This document shows positions 44,963-53,061 of a DNA stretch of 64,000 bases, one piece after another (position 1 is the first letter of the stretch; every line of letters begins with the position of its first letter). Under the pieces are notes generated by a model that was not told where the DNA came from, searched no databases, and saw only the letters and a list, made by a program, of their open reading frames with translations. Both the position numbers and the translations under genes were made by a program. This DNA is from Streptomyces sp. CB00455 (GTDB lineage Bacteria > Actinomycetota > Actinomycetes > Streptomycetales > Streptomycetaceae), in contig NZ_LIVQ01000003.1 in the NCBI RefSeq assembly GCF_001905445.1, positions 310,102 through 374,101 on the forward strand, given 5' to 3'.

Positions 44963-46384
44963 TCAGGACGTGGGGACGCAGCGGCCCCCCTCCGTGTGGT
45001 ACTGCCACTTCGCGCCGTCCTCGACGAGCTCCCGCACCGCGCGGACGAAGCGCTCCACGTGCTCGTCGGGTGTGCCCGCTCCGAAGCTGACGCGGATCGC
45101 GTTCAGCCCGGCGCTCCCCCCGGACGAGGTCCGGGCAGGCTCTCCCGGCGCCGCGTCCGGCCCTCCGCACTCGCCCGGGTCCTGCGGCTCGCTGCCCAGC
45201 AGGGTGCGTACCAGCGGGTGGGCGCAGAACAGGCCGTCGCGGACGCCGATGCCGTATTCGGCGGAGAGGGCGGCCGCGAAGTGGGAGCTGTTCCAGCCGT
45301 CCACGACGAAGGAGATGACGCCCACCCGCGGCGCGTCGTCCCCGAACAGCGAGAGCACGCGGACGGCCGGGACGCCGGCCAGCCCCTCGCGGACCTTGTC
45401 GATCAGGTGGCGCTCGCGGGCGACGAGGCCCTCGAAGCCGGCCTCGGTCAGCGCCTTGCAGGCGGAGGCGATGGAGTAGACGCCGATCACGTTCGGGGAG
45501 CCGGCCTCGTGGCGGGCGGCGGTGGTGTGCCACTCGACGTCCACGCCGCCGTCCTCGCGCCGGGCGACCGTGCGGGAGGCGCCACCGCCCGCGAGGTACG
45601 GCTCGGCCTGCTGCAGCCAGTCGGCGCGGCCGGCGAGGACACCGGAGCCGAACGGGGCGTACAGCTTGTGCCCGGAGAAGGCGACCCAGTCCACGTCCAG
45701 CTCCTGCACGGAGACGGGGTGGTGCGGGGCGAGCTGGGCGGCGTCCAGGACGATTCGCGCGCCGTGGGCGTGCGCGGCGGCGGCGAGCTCCCTGACCGGC
45801 CACAGCTCACCGGTGACGTTGGACGCGCCGGTGACGCACACCAGCGCCGGGCCGTGGGGCTCGCGCCCGGCCAGCGCCCCTTCCAGGGTCGCGACCGCCT
45901 CGGCCGGGGTGCGCGGCGCGTCCAGGTAGGTGACCTGCGCGTTCGTCCAGGGCAGGAGCGAGGCGTGGTGCTCGGTCTCGAAGACGAAGACCTGGCAGCC
46001 GGCGGGGAGCGCGGCGGCGAGCAGGTTCAGCGAATCGGTGGTGGACCGGGTGAAGACCACCTGATCGCAGGGCCGGCAGTCGAGGAACTCGGCGACCGTG
46101 GCCCGGCTCTGCTCGAAGAGGTCGGTGGACAGCTGCGAGAGGTAGCCCGCCCCGCGGTGGACGCTGCCGTAGTAGGGGGCGTATGCGGCCACGTCGTCCC
46201 AGACCCGCTGGAGGGCGGGGGCGCTGGCCGCGTAGTCGAGGGCCGCGTAGGTGACCTCGCCGCCGGTGACCAGGGGGACGGTGACGTCCCGCCCGAGGAC
46301 CGGCAGCGGCCGGGCACAGGCCGGGTCGGCCGGGGCTGCGGTGGCGATGGCGGCGGTCGCGGTGGCGTTCAGGGATGCGGACAT
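44963..46384 (-). CDS. SufS-like class V aminotransferase / cysteine desulfurase
   Basis: This 473-residue PLP enzyme starts after GGGAGA. The lysine motif is in VDWVAFSGHKLYAPFGSGVL, the PLP-binding VVFTRSTTDSLNLLAAAL, and DAAQLAPHHPV. A cysteine in the SufS-like position is present at about residue 387 (RDGLFCAHPLVR), so desulfurase activity is plausible. An insert of about 30 residues rich in Gly, Pro and Glu follows it. A SAM-IV-type riboswitch with a terminator precedes the gene, linking it to methionine or sulfur metabolism. Confidence 0.87.
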   Translation of the reverse strand: MSASLNATATAAIATAAPADPACARPLPVLGRDVTVPLVTGGEVTYAALDYAASAPALQRVWDDVAAYAPYYGSVHRGAGYLSQLSTDLFEQSRATVAEFLDCRPCDQVVFTRSTTDSLNLLAAALPAGCQVFVFETEHHASLLPWTNAQVTYLDAPRTPAEAVATLEGALAGREPHGPALVCVTGASNVTGELWPVRELAAAAHAHGARIVLDAAQLAPHHPVSVQELDVDWVAFSGHKLYAPFGSGVLAGRADWLQQAEPYLAGGGASRTVARREDGGVDVEWHTTAARHEAGSPNVIGVYSIASACKALTEAGFEGLVARERHLIDKVREGLAGVPAVRVLSLFGDDAPRVGVISFVVDGWNSSHFAAALSAEYGIGVRDGLFCAHPLVRTLLGSEPQDPGECGGPDAAPGEPARTSSGGSAGLNAIRVSFGAGTPDEHVERFVRAVRELVEDGAKWQYHTEGGRCVPTS

Positions 46385-46564
46385 GGCGGAATCTCCCGGC
46401 AGGCAGGGGTGAATGGCTTCGGTGTGCCGTACGCGGCCGCGGCGTGCGCGCCGTGCGGGGTACGGAGATCCCCCCGGAGCGACCGGGTACGCGGAAGTGA
46501 CCCTGGTCCGAGGGGGTGAAGAGGGGGCGAGTCGCCCTATCGCATTCGCTTGCTCACGGAAAAA

Positions 46565-46599
46565 CGCTCCTCGAGAAACCAGGACCCCTGGTGTCGAGG
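46565..46599 (-). terminator. Intrinsic terminator downstream of the SAM riboswitch
   Basis: On the minus strand CCTCGA...TCGAGG (outer) and ACCAGG...CCTGGT (inner) form a hairpin, followed by GCGTTTTTCC with a run of five T. This is one of few hairpins in the window with a true T-tract. It lies between the aptamer and the SufS-like gene, so SAM binding likely promotes termination. Confidence 0.75.
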
Positions 46600-46716
46600 G
46601 ATCCGCGCTTGCCGTAGACCTCGCTGCCTACGGCCTGGTCATCACCCGGGGCACCCCGCCACGGAAGGAGGGTTGCCGGACAGCAAGCCGGGGCCTGAAC
46701 GCTGTCACTCGTGACC
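46600..46716 (-). ncRNA. SAM-IV-type riboswitch
   Basis: The minus strand reads GGTCACGAGTG, CAGCGTTCAGGCCCCGGCTT, GCTGTCCGGCAACCC, GGCGGGGTGCCCCGGGTGATGACC and TCTACGGCAAGCGCGGATCC in order. P1 (GGTCA/TGACC) closes, and the GCAACC core, the GGGGTGCC element and the 3' CGGCAAGCGCG pseudoknot segment match my memory of the SAM-IV class found in Streptomyces. It lies about 215 bases upstream of the SufS-like gene and needs confirmation with a covariance model. Confidence 0.8.
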
Positions 46717-46752
46717 TGCTCAGCATCCTGCCACATGATCCTCCGGACGCAA

Positions 46753-46781
46753 GACCCCGGTCCGCATCGTGGACCGGGGTC
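46753..46781. terminator. Terminator after trpD
   Basis: GACCCCGGTCC (46753-46763) pairs perfectly with GGACCGGGGTC (46771-46781). It lies 100 bases past the trpD stop on the minus strand, before the SAM riboswitch. Confidence 0.8.
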
Positions 46782-46881
46782 CTGGCCCGGAACGACCGGG
46801 CGCGTCCGGGCGCCGCAGAACGACCCCGGACGCGCCCCGCGGCCACCGCACGCGGCACGACCGGTGCGCGGCGCACCGGCG

Positions 46882-47946
46882 CTACGCGTTGCTGGCGGCC
46901 ACCCACCGCTCCAGGGCGGCCAGGGCCGCGCCCGAGTCCACGGCCTGCGCGGCGCGGGCGATGCCGGCCGCGAGCTGCTCCTCCAGCGTGCCCGTACCCG
47001 GGTCCAGGGCCACCAGCGCCGCAGCCGAGTTGAGCAGGACCGCGTCACGGACCGGGCCGGTCTCGCCGGCCAGCAGCCGGCGGGCGACGTCCGCGTTGTA
47101 CGAGGCGTCCGCGCCGCGCAGGGCGGACACGTCCACCAGCGGGATACCGATGTCGCGCGGGTCGAACGACTGCTCCGCGACCCCGCCGTCCCGTACCCAC
47201 CACACCCGCGAGGTCGCCGTCGTGGTCAGCTCGTCCAGGCCGTCGTCGCCGCGGAAGACCAGCGCGGAGGAGCCCCGCTCGGCGAGCACGCCCGCCACGA
47301 TGGGGGCCACCCGGGCGTCGGCCACGCCGGTCGCCTGGGCGCGCACCCGCGCCGGATTGGTCAGCGGGCCGAGGAAGTTGAAGGTGGTCCGGATGCCGAG
47401 CTCCTTGCGGGCCGCGGCCACGTGCCGCAGCGCCGGGTGGAACTTGACCGCGAAGCAGAAGGTGACGCCGGCCTCCTCCGCGACCTCGACCACCCGCGCC
47501 GGGGTGAGGTCGAGGTTGACGCCCAGCTTCTCCAGCACGTCGGAGGCCCCGCTCGCGGAGGAGGCGGCCCGGTTGCCGTGCTTGACCACCTTGGCGCCCG
47601 TACCCGCCACCACGATCGCCGACATCGTGGAGATGTTCACCGTTTTGGCCCCGTCGCCGCCCGTGCCGACGATGTCCACGGTCCGGCCGGGCACCTCGAT
47701 CAGGTTGGCGTGCGCGTACATGGCCCGTACCAGGCCGTTGATCTCGGCGACCGTCTCCCCCTTGGCCCGCAGCGCGACCACGAAGCCGGCGATCTGGGCG
47801 TCGGTGGCTTCCCCGCGCATGATCCGGTCCATGGCCCAGGAGGTGTCGTCCGCGCTCAGGTCCCGCCCGGTCAGCAGGGCGTCGAGGACGCCCGGCCAGC
47901 CGCGGGCCGCCACGCTGTCGCCGCCCGCCGGGGTCACAACGTTCAT
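46882..47946 (-). CDS. trpD: Anthranilate phosphoribosyltransferase
   Basis: TrpD transfers phosphoribosyl from PRPP to anthranilate, the second step of tryptophan synthesis. The 354-residue protein has the PRPP-binding [41 protein letters not shown] and [17 protein letters not shown]. The ATG follows AGGAG. TAGGCT near 48009-48014 (minus strand) is a candidate promoter. It lies apart from trpE at 22 kb, as in other Streptomyces where trpD adjoins the qcr genes. Confidence 0.96.
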   Translation of the reverse strand: MNVVTPAGGDSVAARGWPGVLDALLTGRDLSADDTSWAMDRIMRGEATDAQIAGFVVALRAKGETVAEINGLVRAMYAHANLIEVPGRTVDIVGTGGDGAKTVNISTMSAIVVAGTGAKVVKHGNRAASSASGASDVLEKLGVNLDLTPARVVEVAEEAGVTFCFAVKFHPALRHVAAARKELGIRTTFNFLGPLTNPARVRAQATGVADARVAPIVAGVLAERGSSALVFRGDDGLDELTTTATSRVWWVRDGGVAEQSFDPRDIGIPLVDVSALRGADASYNADVARRLLAGETGPVRDAVLLNSAAALVALDPGTGTLEEQLAAGIARAAQAVDSGAALAALERWVAASNA

Positions 47947-48035
47947 GGTCCGCTCCTGCGCTAGTGGGCCGCCCCGTACTCGCCGCCCACGTCGAATGGG
48001 AAGGGCTTCAGCCTATCCAGCCCTGGGGACGGCAA

Positions 48036-48066
48036 AGAGCCCCGTCCGGACACTGGACGGGGCTCT
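48036..48066. terminator. Terminator of the ctaE-qcrCAB operon
   Basis: AGAGCCCCGTCC (48036-48047) pairs perfectly with GGACGGGGCTCT (48055-48066). On the minus strand the stem is followed by TTTGCC. It lies about 80 bases after the qcrB stop. Confidence 0.85.
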
Positions 48067-48106
48067 CGCCGTGGCGACACCAGGACTGACCGAAATCAGT
48101 CCCTCA

Positions 48107-48143
48107 TGCGGTCGTGCGGTCGTGCGGTCGTGCGGTCGTGCGG
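48107..48143. repeat. Tandem 8-bp repeat immediately after qcrB
   Basis: Four perfect copies of TGCGGTCG run from 48107 to 48138, followed by a partial copy. The array ends just before the qcrB stop codon (minus strand) and is likely to vary in copy number by slippage. Confidence 0.8.
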
Positions 48144-48147
48144 GAGG

Positions 48148-49779
48148 TCAGTGGTGGCCGTGGCCGCTCTGGATCTCCTTGTACTCCTCCACCGTGGGCT
48201 TCGGAATCTGGCTGTCCTCGGCGTAGTAGCCCTTGCTGAGCTTCGCCCGCAGCTTCTCGCCCATGGAGACCTTGCGCTCCACGCCGTTCTCGTCGACCGT
48301 CGGGCCGACCTCGTACGGCTCGTACTGCGTGTGCGAGGTCAGCGTGTGCAGCTGGCTCTGCGGCAGCGGTTCGTGGATCTCGACGAACTCACCGTGCGGC
48401 AGGCGCTTGATGATGCCGGTCTCACGACCGTGCAGCACCTTGTCCCGGTCCCGGCGCTGGAGGCCGAGGCAGATCCGCTTGGTGACGATGAAGGCGATGA
48501 CCGGACCGACGAAGAAGCCGACGCGGGCGAACCAGGTGATCGAGTTGATCGACAGGTGGAAGTACTGCGCGAACATGTCGTTGCCACCGGCGATCAGCAG
48601 GATCACGTACCAGGTGAGCCAGGCGACGCCGAAGGCCGTACGGGTCGGGACGTTGCGCGGGCGGTCCAGGAGGTGGTGCTCGCGCTTGTCACCGGTGACC
48701 CAGGACTCGATGAACGGGTACACCGCGATCGTGGCCAGGACCAGCGGGAAGATCACCAGCGGGACGAAGACACCCAGGACGAGGGTGTGGCCCCACAGGT
48801 TGATCTCCCAGCCCGGCATGGCACGGATCAGGCCCTCGGAGAAGCCCATGTACCAGTCGGGCTGCGCGCCGGTGGACACGTGGTCCGGGCGGTACGGCCC
48901 CAGGGCCCAGATCGGGTTGATCGAGGCGAGCGCCGCGATGGCCGCGATGACACCGAAGACCAGGAAGAAGAAGCCTCCGGCCTTGGCCATGTAGACCGGC
49001 AGCAGCGGCATGCCGACGACGTTGTTGTTCGTCTTGCCGGGGCCCGGGAACTGGGTGTGCTTGTGGTAGAAGACCAGGATCAGGTGGGCCACCAGCAGGC
49101 CCATCATGATGCCGGGCAGCAGCAGGATGTGGATCGAGTAGAACCGCGCGACGAAGTCGCCGCCGGGGAACTCTCCGCCGAAGAGGAAGAACGACAGGTA
49201 CGTGCCGACGACCGGCACGGACAGGATCGCGCCCTCCATGAAGCGGACACCGGTACCCGAGAGCAGGTCGTCCGGCAGCGAGTAACCGGTGAAACCGGTG
49301 AACATGCCGAGGACCAGCAGCAGGAAGCCGAAGATCCAGTTGACCTCGCGCGGCTTGCGGAACGCGCCGGTGAAGAAGACGCGCATCATGTGCACGAGCA
49401 TCGCCGCGACGAAGATCAGCGCGGCCCAGTGGTGGATCTGACGGATCAGCAGGCCGCCGCGGACGTCGAAGCTGATGTCCAGCGTCGAGGCGAAGGCCTC
49501 GGACATCGTGACGCCCTGCATCGGCACGTACGAGCCGTGGTAGACGACCTCGTTCATGCTCGGGTGGAAGAACAGCGTCAGGTACACACCCGTGAGGATG
49601 ATGATGATGAAGCTGTAGAGGCAGATCTCACCCAGCATGAAGGACCAGTGGTCCGGGAAGATCTTGCGCATGTTGGACTTGGCCAGGCTGTAGATGCCGA
49701 GGCGTCCGTCCGCCCAGTCCGCTACGCGCTCGCCGGCCGGCGCTTTGCGCGCCGAGTTGGTTTCAGTGGCAGTGCTCAT
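48148..49779 (-). CDS. qcrB: Cytochrome bc1 complex cytochrome b subunit
   Basis: QcrB is the quinol-oxidising diheme subunit of complex III. The 543-residue protein has eight or so membrane helices, the haem-ligand His pairs (LLIRQIHHWAALIFVAAMLVH, FYSIHILLLPGIMMGLLVAH) and the Qo-site motif PDWYMGF, the actinobacterial form of PEWY. The C-terminal extension past about 400 is longer than in proteobacteria. It overlaps qcrA by four bases and is last in the ctaE-qcrC-qcrA-qcrB operon. Confidence 0.97.
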   Translation of the reverse strand: MSTATETNSARKAPAGERVADWADGRLGIYSLAKSNMRKIFPDHWSFMLGEICLYSFIIIILTGVYLTLFFHPSMNEVVYHGSYVPMQGVTMSEAFASTLDISFDVRGGLLIRQIHHWAALIFVAAMLVHMMRVFFTGAFRKPREVNWIFGFLLLVLGMFTGFTGYSLPDDLLSGTGVRFMEGAILSVPVVGTYLSFFLFGGEFPGGDFVARFYSIHILLLPGIMMGLLVAHLILVFYHKHTQFPGPGKTNNNVVGMPLLPVYMAKAGGFFFLVFGVIAAIAALASINPIWALGPYRPDHVSTGAQPDWYMGFSEGLIRAMPGWEINLWGHTLVLGVFVPLVIFPLVLATIAVYPFIESWVTGDKREHHLLDRPRNVPTRTAFGVAWLTWYVILLIAGGNDMFAQYFHLSINSITWFARVGFFVGPVIAFIVTKRICLGLQRRDRDKVLHGRETGIIKRLPHGEFVEIHEPLPQSQLHTLTSHTQYEPYEVGPTVDENGVERKVSMGEKLRAKLSKGYYAEDSQIPKPTVEEYKEIQSGHGHH

Positions 49780-50834
49780 CCGCGCTCCCAGAATGCAGGG
49801 CCGACGGGCTCTTCGAAGTCGCCGAGCGCTTCGAGGAAGCCTTCGTCATTCACGCCGATCCGCAGCTGCGGGAGCGCGTGACCGGCCGGGCCGAAGATGA
49901 CACGGGCGCCGTCGGAGAGGTCGAAGGTGGACTGGTGGCACGGGCAGAGCACGTGGTGCGTCTGCTGCTCGTACAGGCTGATCGGGCAGCCGACGTGGGT
50001 GCAGATCTTGGAGTAGGCCACGATGCCGTCGTGGGACCACTCCAGCTCCCGCTTGTCCTTGATGTCCTCCGGCTGGATACGGACGATCATCAGGGCGGCC
50101 TTGGCGATCTGGACCTGGAAGTCGTGCTGCTCCTCTTCCAGGCCTTCCGGCATGGCGAAGGTCAGCGAACCGACGACCACGTCCTCGGGACGCAGCGGCT
50201 CCATCGTGTTCTGGTTGATGAGCAGCTTGCCCTTGGCCCACACGGTCTTGCGCAGCTTCACCTCGGGCAGCGGGCCGAGGTCGCGCAGGATCATGACGGC
50301 GGACAGCGGCAGCATGGCCAGCGCGCCCAGCATCGTGTTGCGGATCAGCGGCCGGCGCCCGATCGCGGACTCCTTGGCGCCATCGGCGAAGTCCTGCAGG
50401 ACCTTCGCCTTGACCTCCGGCTCGGCGGCGATCGGGTGGCGCTCGTCGGCGACCTCGACGTCGGACATCAGGGTGCGGGCCCAGTGGACCGCGCCCGCGC
50501 CGATGCAGAAGAGGGCCGTACCCAGGGTCAGACCCAGGGAGAAGTTGAGCGCGCTCACCTTCCCGATCGGGAAGATGTACACGATCTTGTCGACCGGGAA
50601 GGTCACGTAGGACGCGATGAAGCCGATCGTGGCCAGCATCGAGAGCGTGAACAGCATCGCGACGGTGCGCTCGGAGCGCTTCGCCGCACGCTCGTCGATG
50701 TCCTGGATGCGCGGCTTGTGGACCGGAAGGCCCGGGTCGGCGAACGGGTCGTCCGCGACCGCTACGGCACCGTGGTGCGCGTCGCCCTGCTCGCTCGGCA
50801 GGTGCTTGTCTTCGGGAATGTCTTGGCTACTCAT
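49776..50834 (-). CDS. qcrA: Cytochrome bc1 complex Rieske iron-sulfur subunit
   Basis: The 352-residue subunit has three N-terminal membrane helices (residues about 60-215), as is usual for actinobacterial QcrA, and a C-terminal Rieske domain with [2Fe-2S] ligands CTHVGCP and CPCHQSTFD. It passes electrons from quinol to the cytochrome cc subunit. It overlaps both qcrC and qcrB by four bases. Confidence 0.97.
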   Translation of the reverse strand: MSSQDIPEDKHLPSEQGDAHHGAVAVADDPFADPGLPVHKPRIQDIDERAAKRSERTVAMLFTLSMLATIGFIASYVTFPVDKIVYIFPIGKVSALNFSLGLTLGTALFCIGAGAVHWARTLMSDVEVADERHPIAAEPEVKAKVLQDFADGAKESAIGRRPLIRNTMLGALAMLPLSAVMILRDLGPLPEVKLRKTVWAKGKLLINQNTMEPLRPEDVVVGSLTFAMPEGLEEEQHDFQVQIAKAALMIVRIQPEDIKDKRELEWSHDGIVAYSKICTHVGCPISLYEQQTHHVLCPCHQSTFDLSDGARVIFGPAGHALPQLRIGVNDEGFLEALGDFEEPVGPAFWERG

Positions 50835-51640
50835 GACTTCTTGGCCTTAGCGGTGTGGGCCGCGACCCAGACGGCGACAGCGATCAGCGCACCCAGTCCG
50901 AAGATCCAGCCGAACAGACCCTCGGAGACGGGGCCGAGGCCACCGAGCTTCAGGCCGCCGGGGCTGACCGACTTCTCGCCGTTGACGTTCTGGAGGTACG
51001 CGATGATGTCCTTCTTCTGCTTCTCCGGCATGGTGCTGTCGGGGAAGGAGGGCATGTTCTGCGGGCCGGTGAGCATGGCCTCGTAGATGTGCTTCGGCTC
51101 GACGCCCTCGAGGTTCGGGGCGTACTTGCCGTTCGTCAGCGCGCCGCCCTCGCCGGTGAAGTTGTGGCACTGCGCGCAGTTGTTGCGGAACAGCTCACCA
51201 CCAGCGGCGATGTCGGCGCCCTTCGGGTCGTACTGCTTCTCGGTCGGCACGCTGGGGCCGGCGCCGAGGGACGCGACGTACGCGGCCAGCTGGTCGATCT
51301 GCGCCTGCGTGTAGATGACCGGCTTCTTCGGGACCTGCACGCCAGGCTGCTGCGCGGGCATGCGGCCCGTGCTCACCTGGAAGTCGACGGCCGCGGCGCC
51401 GACGCCGACCAGGCTCGGGCCGTCAGAGGAACCCTGACCGCCGGTTCCGTGGCAGCTTGCGCAACCCACGGCGTACAGCTTCTTGCCCTCCTCGATGGCG
51501 AGGGACTGGGCGGTTTCATCGGCCTGCGCCTTGCCCGCGGGGGCGAAGGCGGCGTACAGCCCCCCAGTGGCCGCCAGCGCGAGGAGTAGAACGACGACCG
51601 CCGCCAGCGGATGGCGTCGTCGTGCGGAGAGCTTTTTCAC
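50831..51640 (-). CDS. qcrC: Cytochrome bc1 complex diheme cytochrome c subunit
   Basis: QcrC replaces soluble cytochrome c in the actinobacterial bc1-aa3 supercomplex. The 269-residue protein has an N-terminal membrane anchor/signal (AAVVVLLLALAATGGLYAAF), two haem motifs (GCASCHGTG and NCAQCHNFTG) and a C-terminal membrane helix (LFGWIFGLGALIAVAVWVAA). The GTG start is at 51640. Confidence 0.97.
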   Translation of the reverse strand: MKKLSARRRHPLAAVVVLLLALAATGGLYAAFAPAGKAQADETAQSLAIEEGKKLYAVGCASCHGTGGQGSSDGPSLVGVGAAAVDFQVSTGRMPAQQPGVQVPKKPVIYTQAQIDQLAAYVASLGAGPSVPTEKQYDPKGADIAAGGELFRNNCAQCHNFTGEGGALTNGKYAPNLEGVEPKHIYEAMLTGPQNMPSFPDSTMPEKQKKDIIAYLQNVNGEKSVSPGGLKLGGLGPVSEGLFGWIFGLGALIAVAVWVAAHTAKAKKS

Positions 51641-51716
51641 GGATTACCCCGGTGTCAGGATCTTCTGCGTCGGTGTTTCTGGATGGAGTGCCGGGTCGTG
51701 CCCGGTGACGTGTTCG

Positions 51717-52337
51717 CTACTTGATCAGGTAGATCGTGGCGAAGAGGCCGATCCAGACGACATCGACGAAGTGCCAGTAGTAGGACACGACGATGGCCGA
51801 CGTGGCCTGTTCGTGGGTGAACCTCTTGGCCGCGTACGTCCGGCCGAGGACCAGCAGGAAGGCGATGAGACCGCCCGTCACGTGCAGACCGTGGAACCCG
51901 GTGGTCAGGTAGAAGACCGAGCCGTACGGACCGGACGAGAGGCTCATGCCCTCGTGCTTGACCAGCTCGGTGTACTCGAACACCTGGCCGCCAATGAAGA
52001 TCGCACCCATGACGAACGTGATGATGAACCACGTCCGGAGCTTCTTCACGTCACCGCGCTCGGCTGCGAATACGCCGAGCTGGCAGGTGAGCGAGGAAAG
52101 CACCAGGATCGTCGTGTTCGTCGCCGAGAAGGGCAGATTCAAGGCCGAGGCCTGTTCTGTCCAGTACTCGGCGCCCGTCACGGATCGCAGGGTGAAGTAC
52201 ATCGCGAAGAGGGCCGCGAAGAACATCAGCTCGGAACTCAACCAGATGATGGTTCCGACGCTGACGAGGTTCGGCCGGTTGACCGTCGGGTGCGCGTGCC
52301 CGGTATCTACTGTCGTTGCTGTCGCCACGACCGACAT
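51717..52337 (-). CDS. ctaE: Cytochrome c oxidase subunit III
   Basis: The 206-residue subunit III has five membrane helices, with [26 protein letters not shown] and the C-terminal [22 protein letters not shown] typical of CtaE. It leads the ctaE-qcrC-qcrA-qcrB operon. The ATG at 52337 and a GTG at 52328 are both possible starts. A 21-bp perfect palindrome covers this start region, and TAATGT at 52334-52339 (minus strand) within it could be a -10 for a leaderless message from the GTG. Confidence 0.95.
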   Translation of the reverse strand: MSVVATATTVDTGHAHPTVNRPNLVSVGTIIWLSSELMFFAALFAMYFTLRSVTGAEYWTEQASALNLPFSATNTTILVLSSLTCQLGVFAAERGDVKKLRTWFIITFVMGAIFIGGQVFEYTELVKHEGMSLSSGPYGSVFYLTTGFHGLHVTGGLIAFLLVLGRTYAAKRFTHEQATSAIVVSYYWHFVDVVWIGLFATIYLIK

Positions 52338-52348
52338 TATGTCGGTCG
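52328..52348. promoter_or_regulatory. 21-bp perfect palindrome over the ctaE start
   Basis: CGACCGACAT (52328-52337) and ATGTCGGTCG (52339-52348) are exact reverse complements around one T. The site contains the ctaE start codons and a TAATGT -10-like box. A protein bound here would block initiation of the operon encoding oxidase subunit III and the whole bc1 complex. Confidence 0.75.
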
Positions 52349-52464
52349 CTTATCCCGCCCTCACCCCGGGGGGTGCCGTTCGGAGTGTCCGAGGGGTGTG
52401 CAAGGCCCGAACGGCCCATCAGACGAGGCTCCCGGGAGGGGGTGCGGGGCTGCGCGAACCGATG

Positions 52465-52526
52465 TTGACAGCGCATCGGGAGGAGTAGCATCCCGCGCAA
52501 CACCAACGTGATTCACATGCCATGTG
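52465..52526 (+). promoter_or_regulatory. Promoter and RBS-overlapping palindrome of the pseudo-receiver gene
   Basis: TTGACA (52465-52470) and TAGCAT (52486-52491) form a promoter with a short 15-base spacer. Downstream CACATG (52514-52519), C, CATGTG (52521-52526) form a palindrome whose right arm merges into the ribosome binding site GTGGAGG. It could be an operator or an RNA hairpin that hides the ribosome binding site. Confidence 0.55.
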
Positions 52527-52536
52527 GAGGAACGAA

Positions 52537-52941
52537 ATGCGGGCGACTGCGCGGGTTCTGGTCTACAGCGACGACGCGGGCACCCGGGAGCAGGTGCGGC
52601 TGGCGGCCGGGCGCAGGCCGGCCGCGGACCTGCCGCCGGTGGAGTTCCTGGAGTGCGCGACCCTGCCTGCGGTCCTGACGGCGCTGGACGCGGGCGGCAT
52701 CGACGCGTGCGTGCTGGACGGCGAGGCGGTTCCGGCCGGGGGCATGGGCGTGTGCCGGCAGATCAAGGACGAGATCTTCCGGTGTCCCCCGGTGCTGCTG
52801 CTGATGGGGCGCCCCCAGGACGCCTGGCTGGCGACCTGGAGCCGCGCGGACGCCGCGGTGACCCTTCCGGTGGACCCGGTGGCCTTCCCGGACGCCCTGG
52901 CGGCCCTCCTGCGGTCCCGGCTGTCCTCCTCGGCCGCCTGA
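52537..52941 (+). CDS. Pseudo-receiver (response-regulator-like) protein
   Basis: The ATG at 52537 follows GGAGG by six bases, giving 134 residues. The fold is that of a CheY-like receiver: RVLVYSDDAGTREQVRLAA, an Asp at the phospho-acceptor place in IDACVLDGEAVPAGGMGVC, PPVLLLMGRPQDAWLATWSRADAAV, and VDPVAFPDALAALL. The conserved lysine at the end of strand 5 is replaced (AVTLPVDP), and the switch Thr/Ser is not clear. There is no output domain. It lies alone, divergent from ctaE and between the two respiratory operons, so a link to respiration is tempting. Confidence 0.75.
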   Translation: MRATARVLVYSDDAGTREQVRLAAGRRPAADLPPVEFLECATLPAVLTALDAGGIDACVLDGEAVPAGGMGVCRQIKDEIFRCPPVLLLMGRPQDAWLATWSRADAAVTLPVDPVAFPDALAALLRSRLSSSAA

Positions 52942-52990
52942 CCGCCGGAGCGGGCGCGGGGTCACCCGTACGGGCGCTCCCGCAAGCCCA

Positions 52991-53017
52991 CCGCCCGTGC
53001 GCGGGACGCACGGGCGG
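52991..53017. terminator. Bidirectional terminator
   Basis: CCGCCCGTGCG (52991-53001) pairs perfectly with CGCACGGGCGG (53007-53017) between the convergent pseudo-receiver and L,D-transpeptidase genes. Confidence 0.85.
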
Positions 53018-53061
53018 GTGAACGGGACGGGTAGGGCGCAGGGTGGACGGGCGGGCGGGCG

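Noticed and set aside
46753-46781. Hairpin as part of the SAM riboswitch
   Set aside because: It lies 5' of the aptamer closing stem and pairs only with itself, so it fits a trpD terminator.
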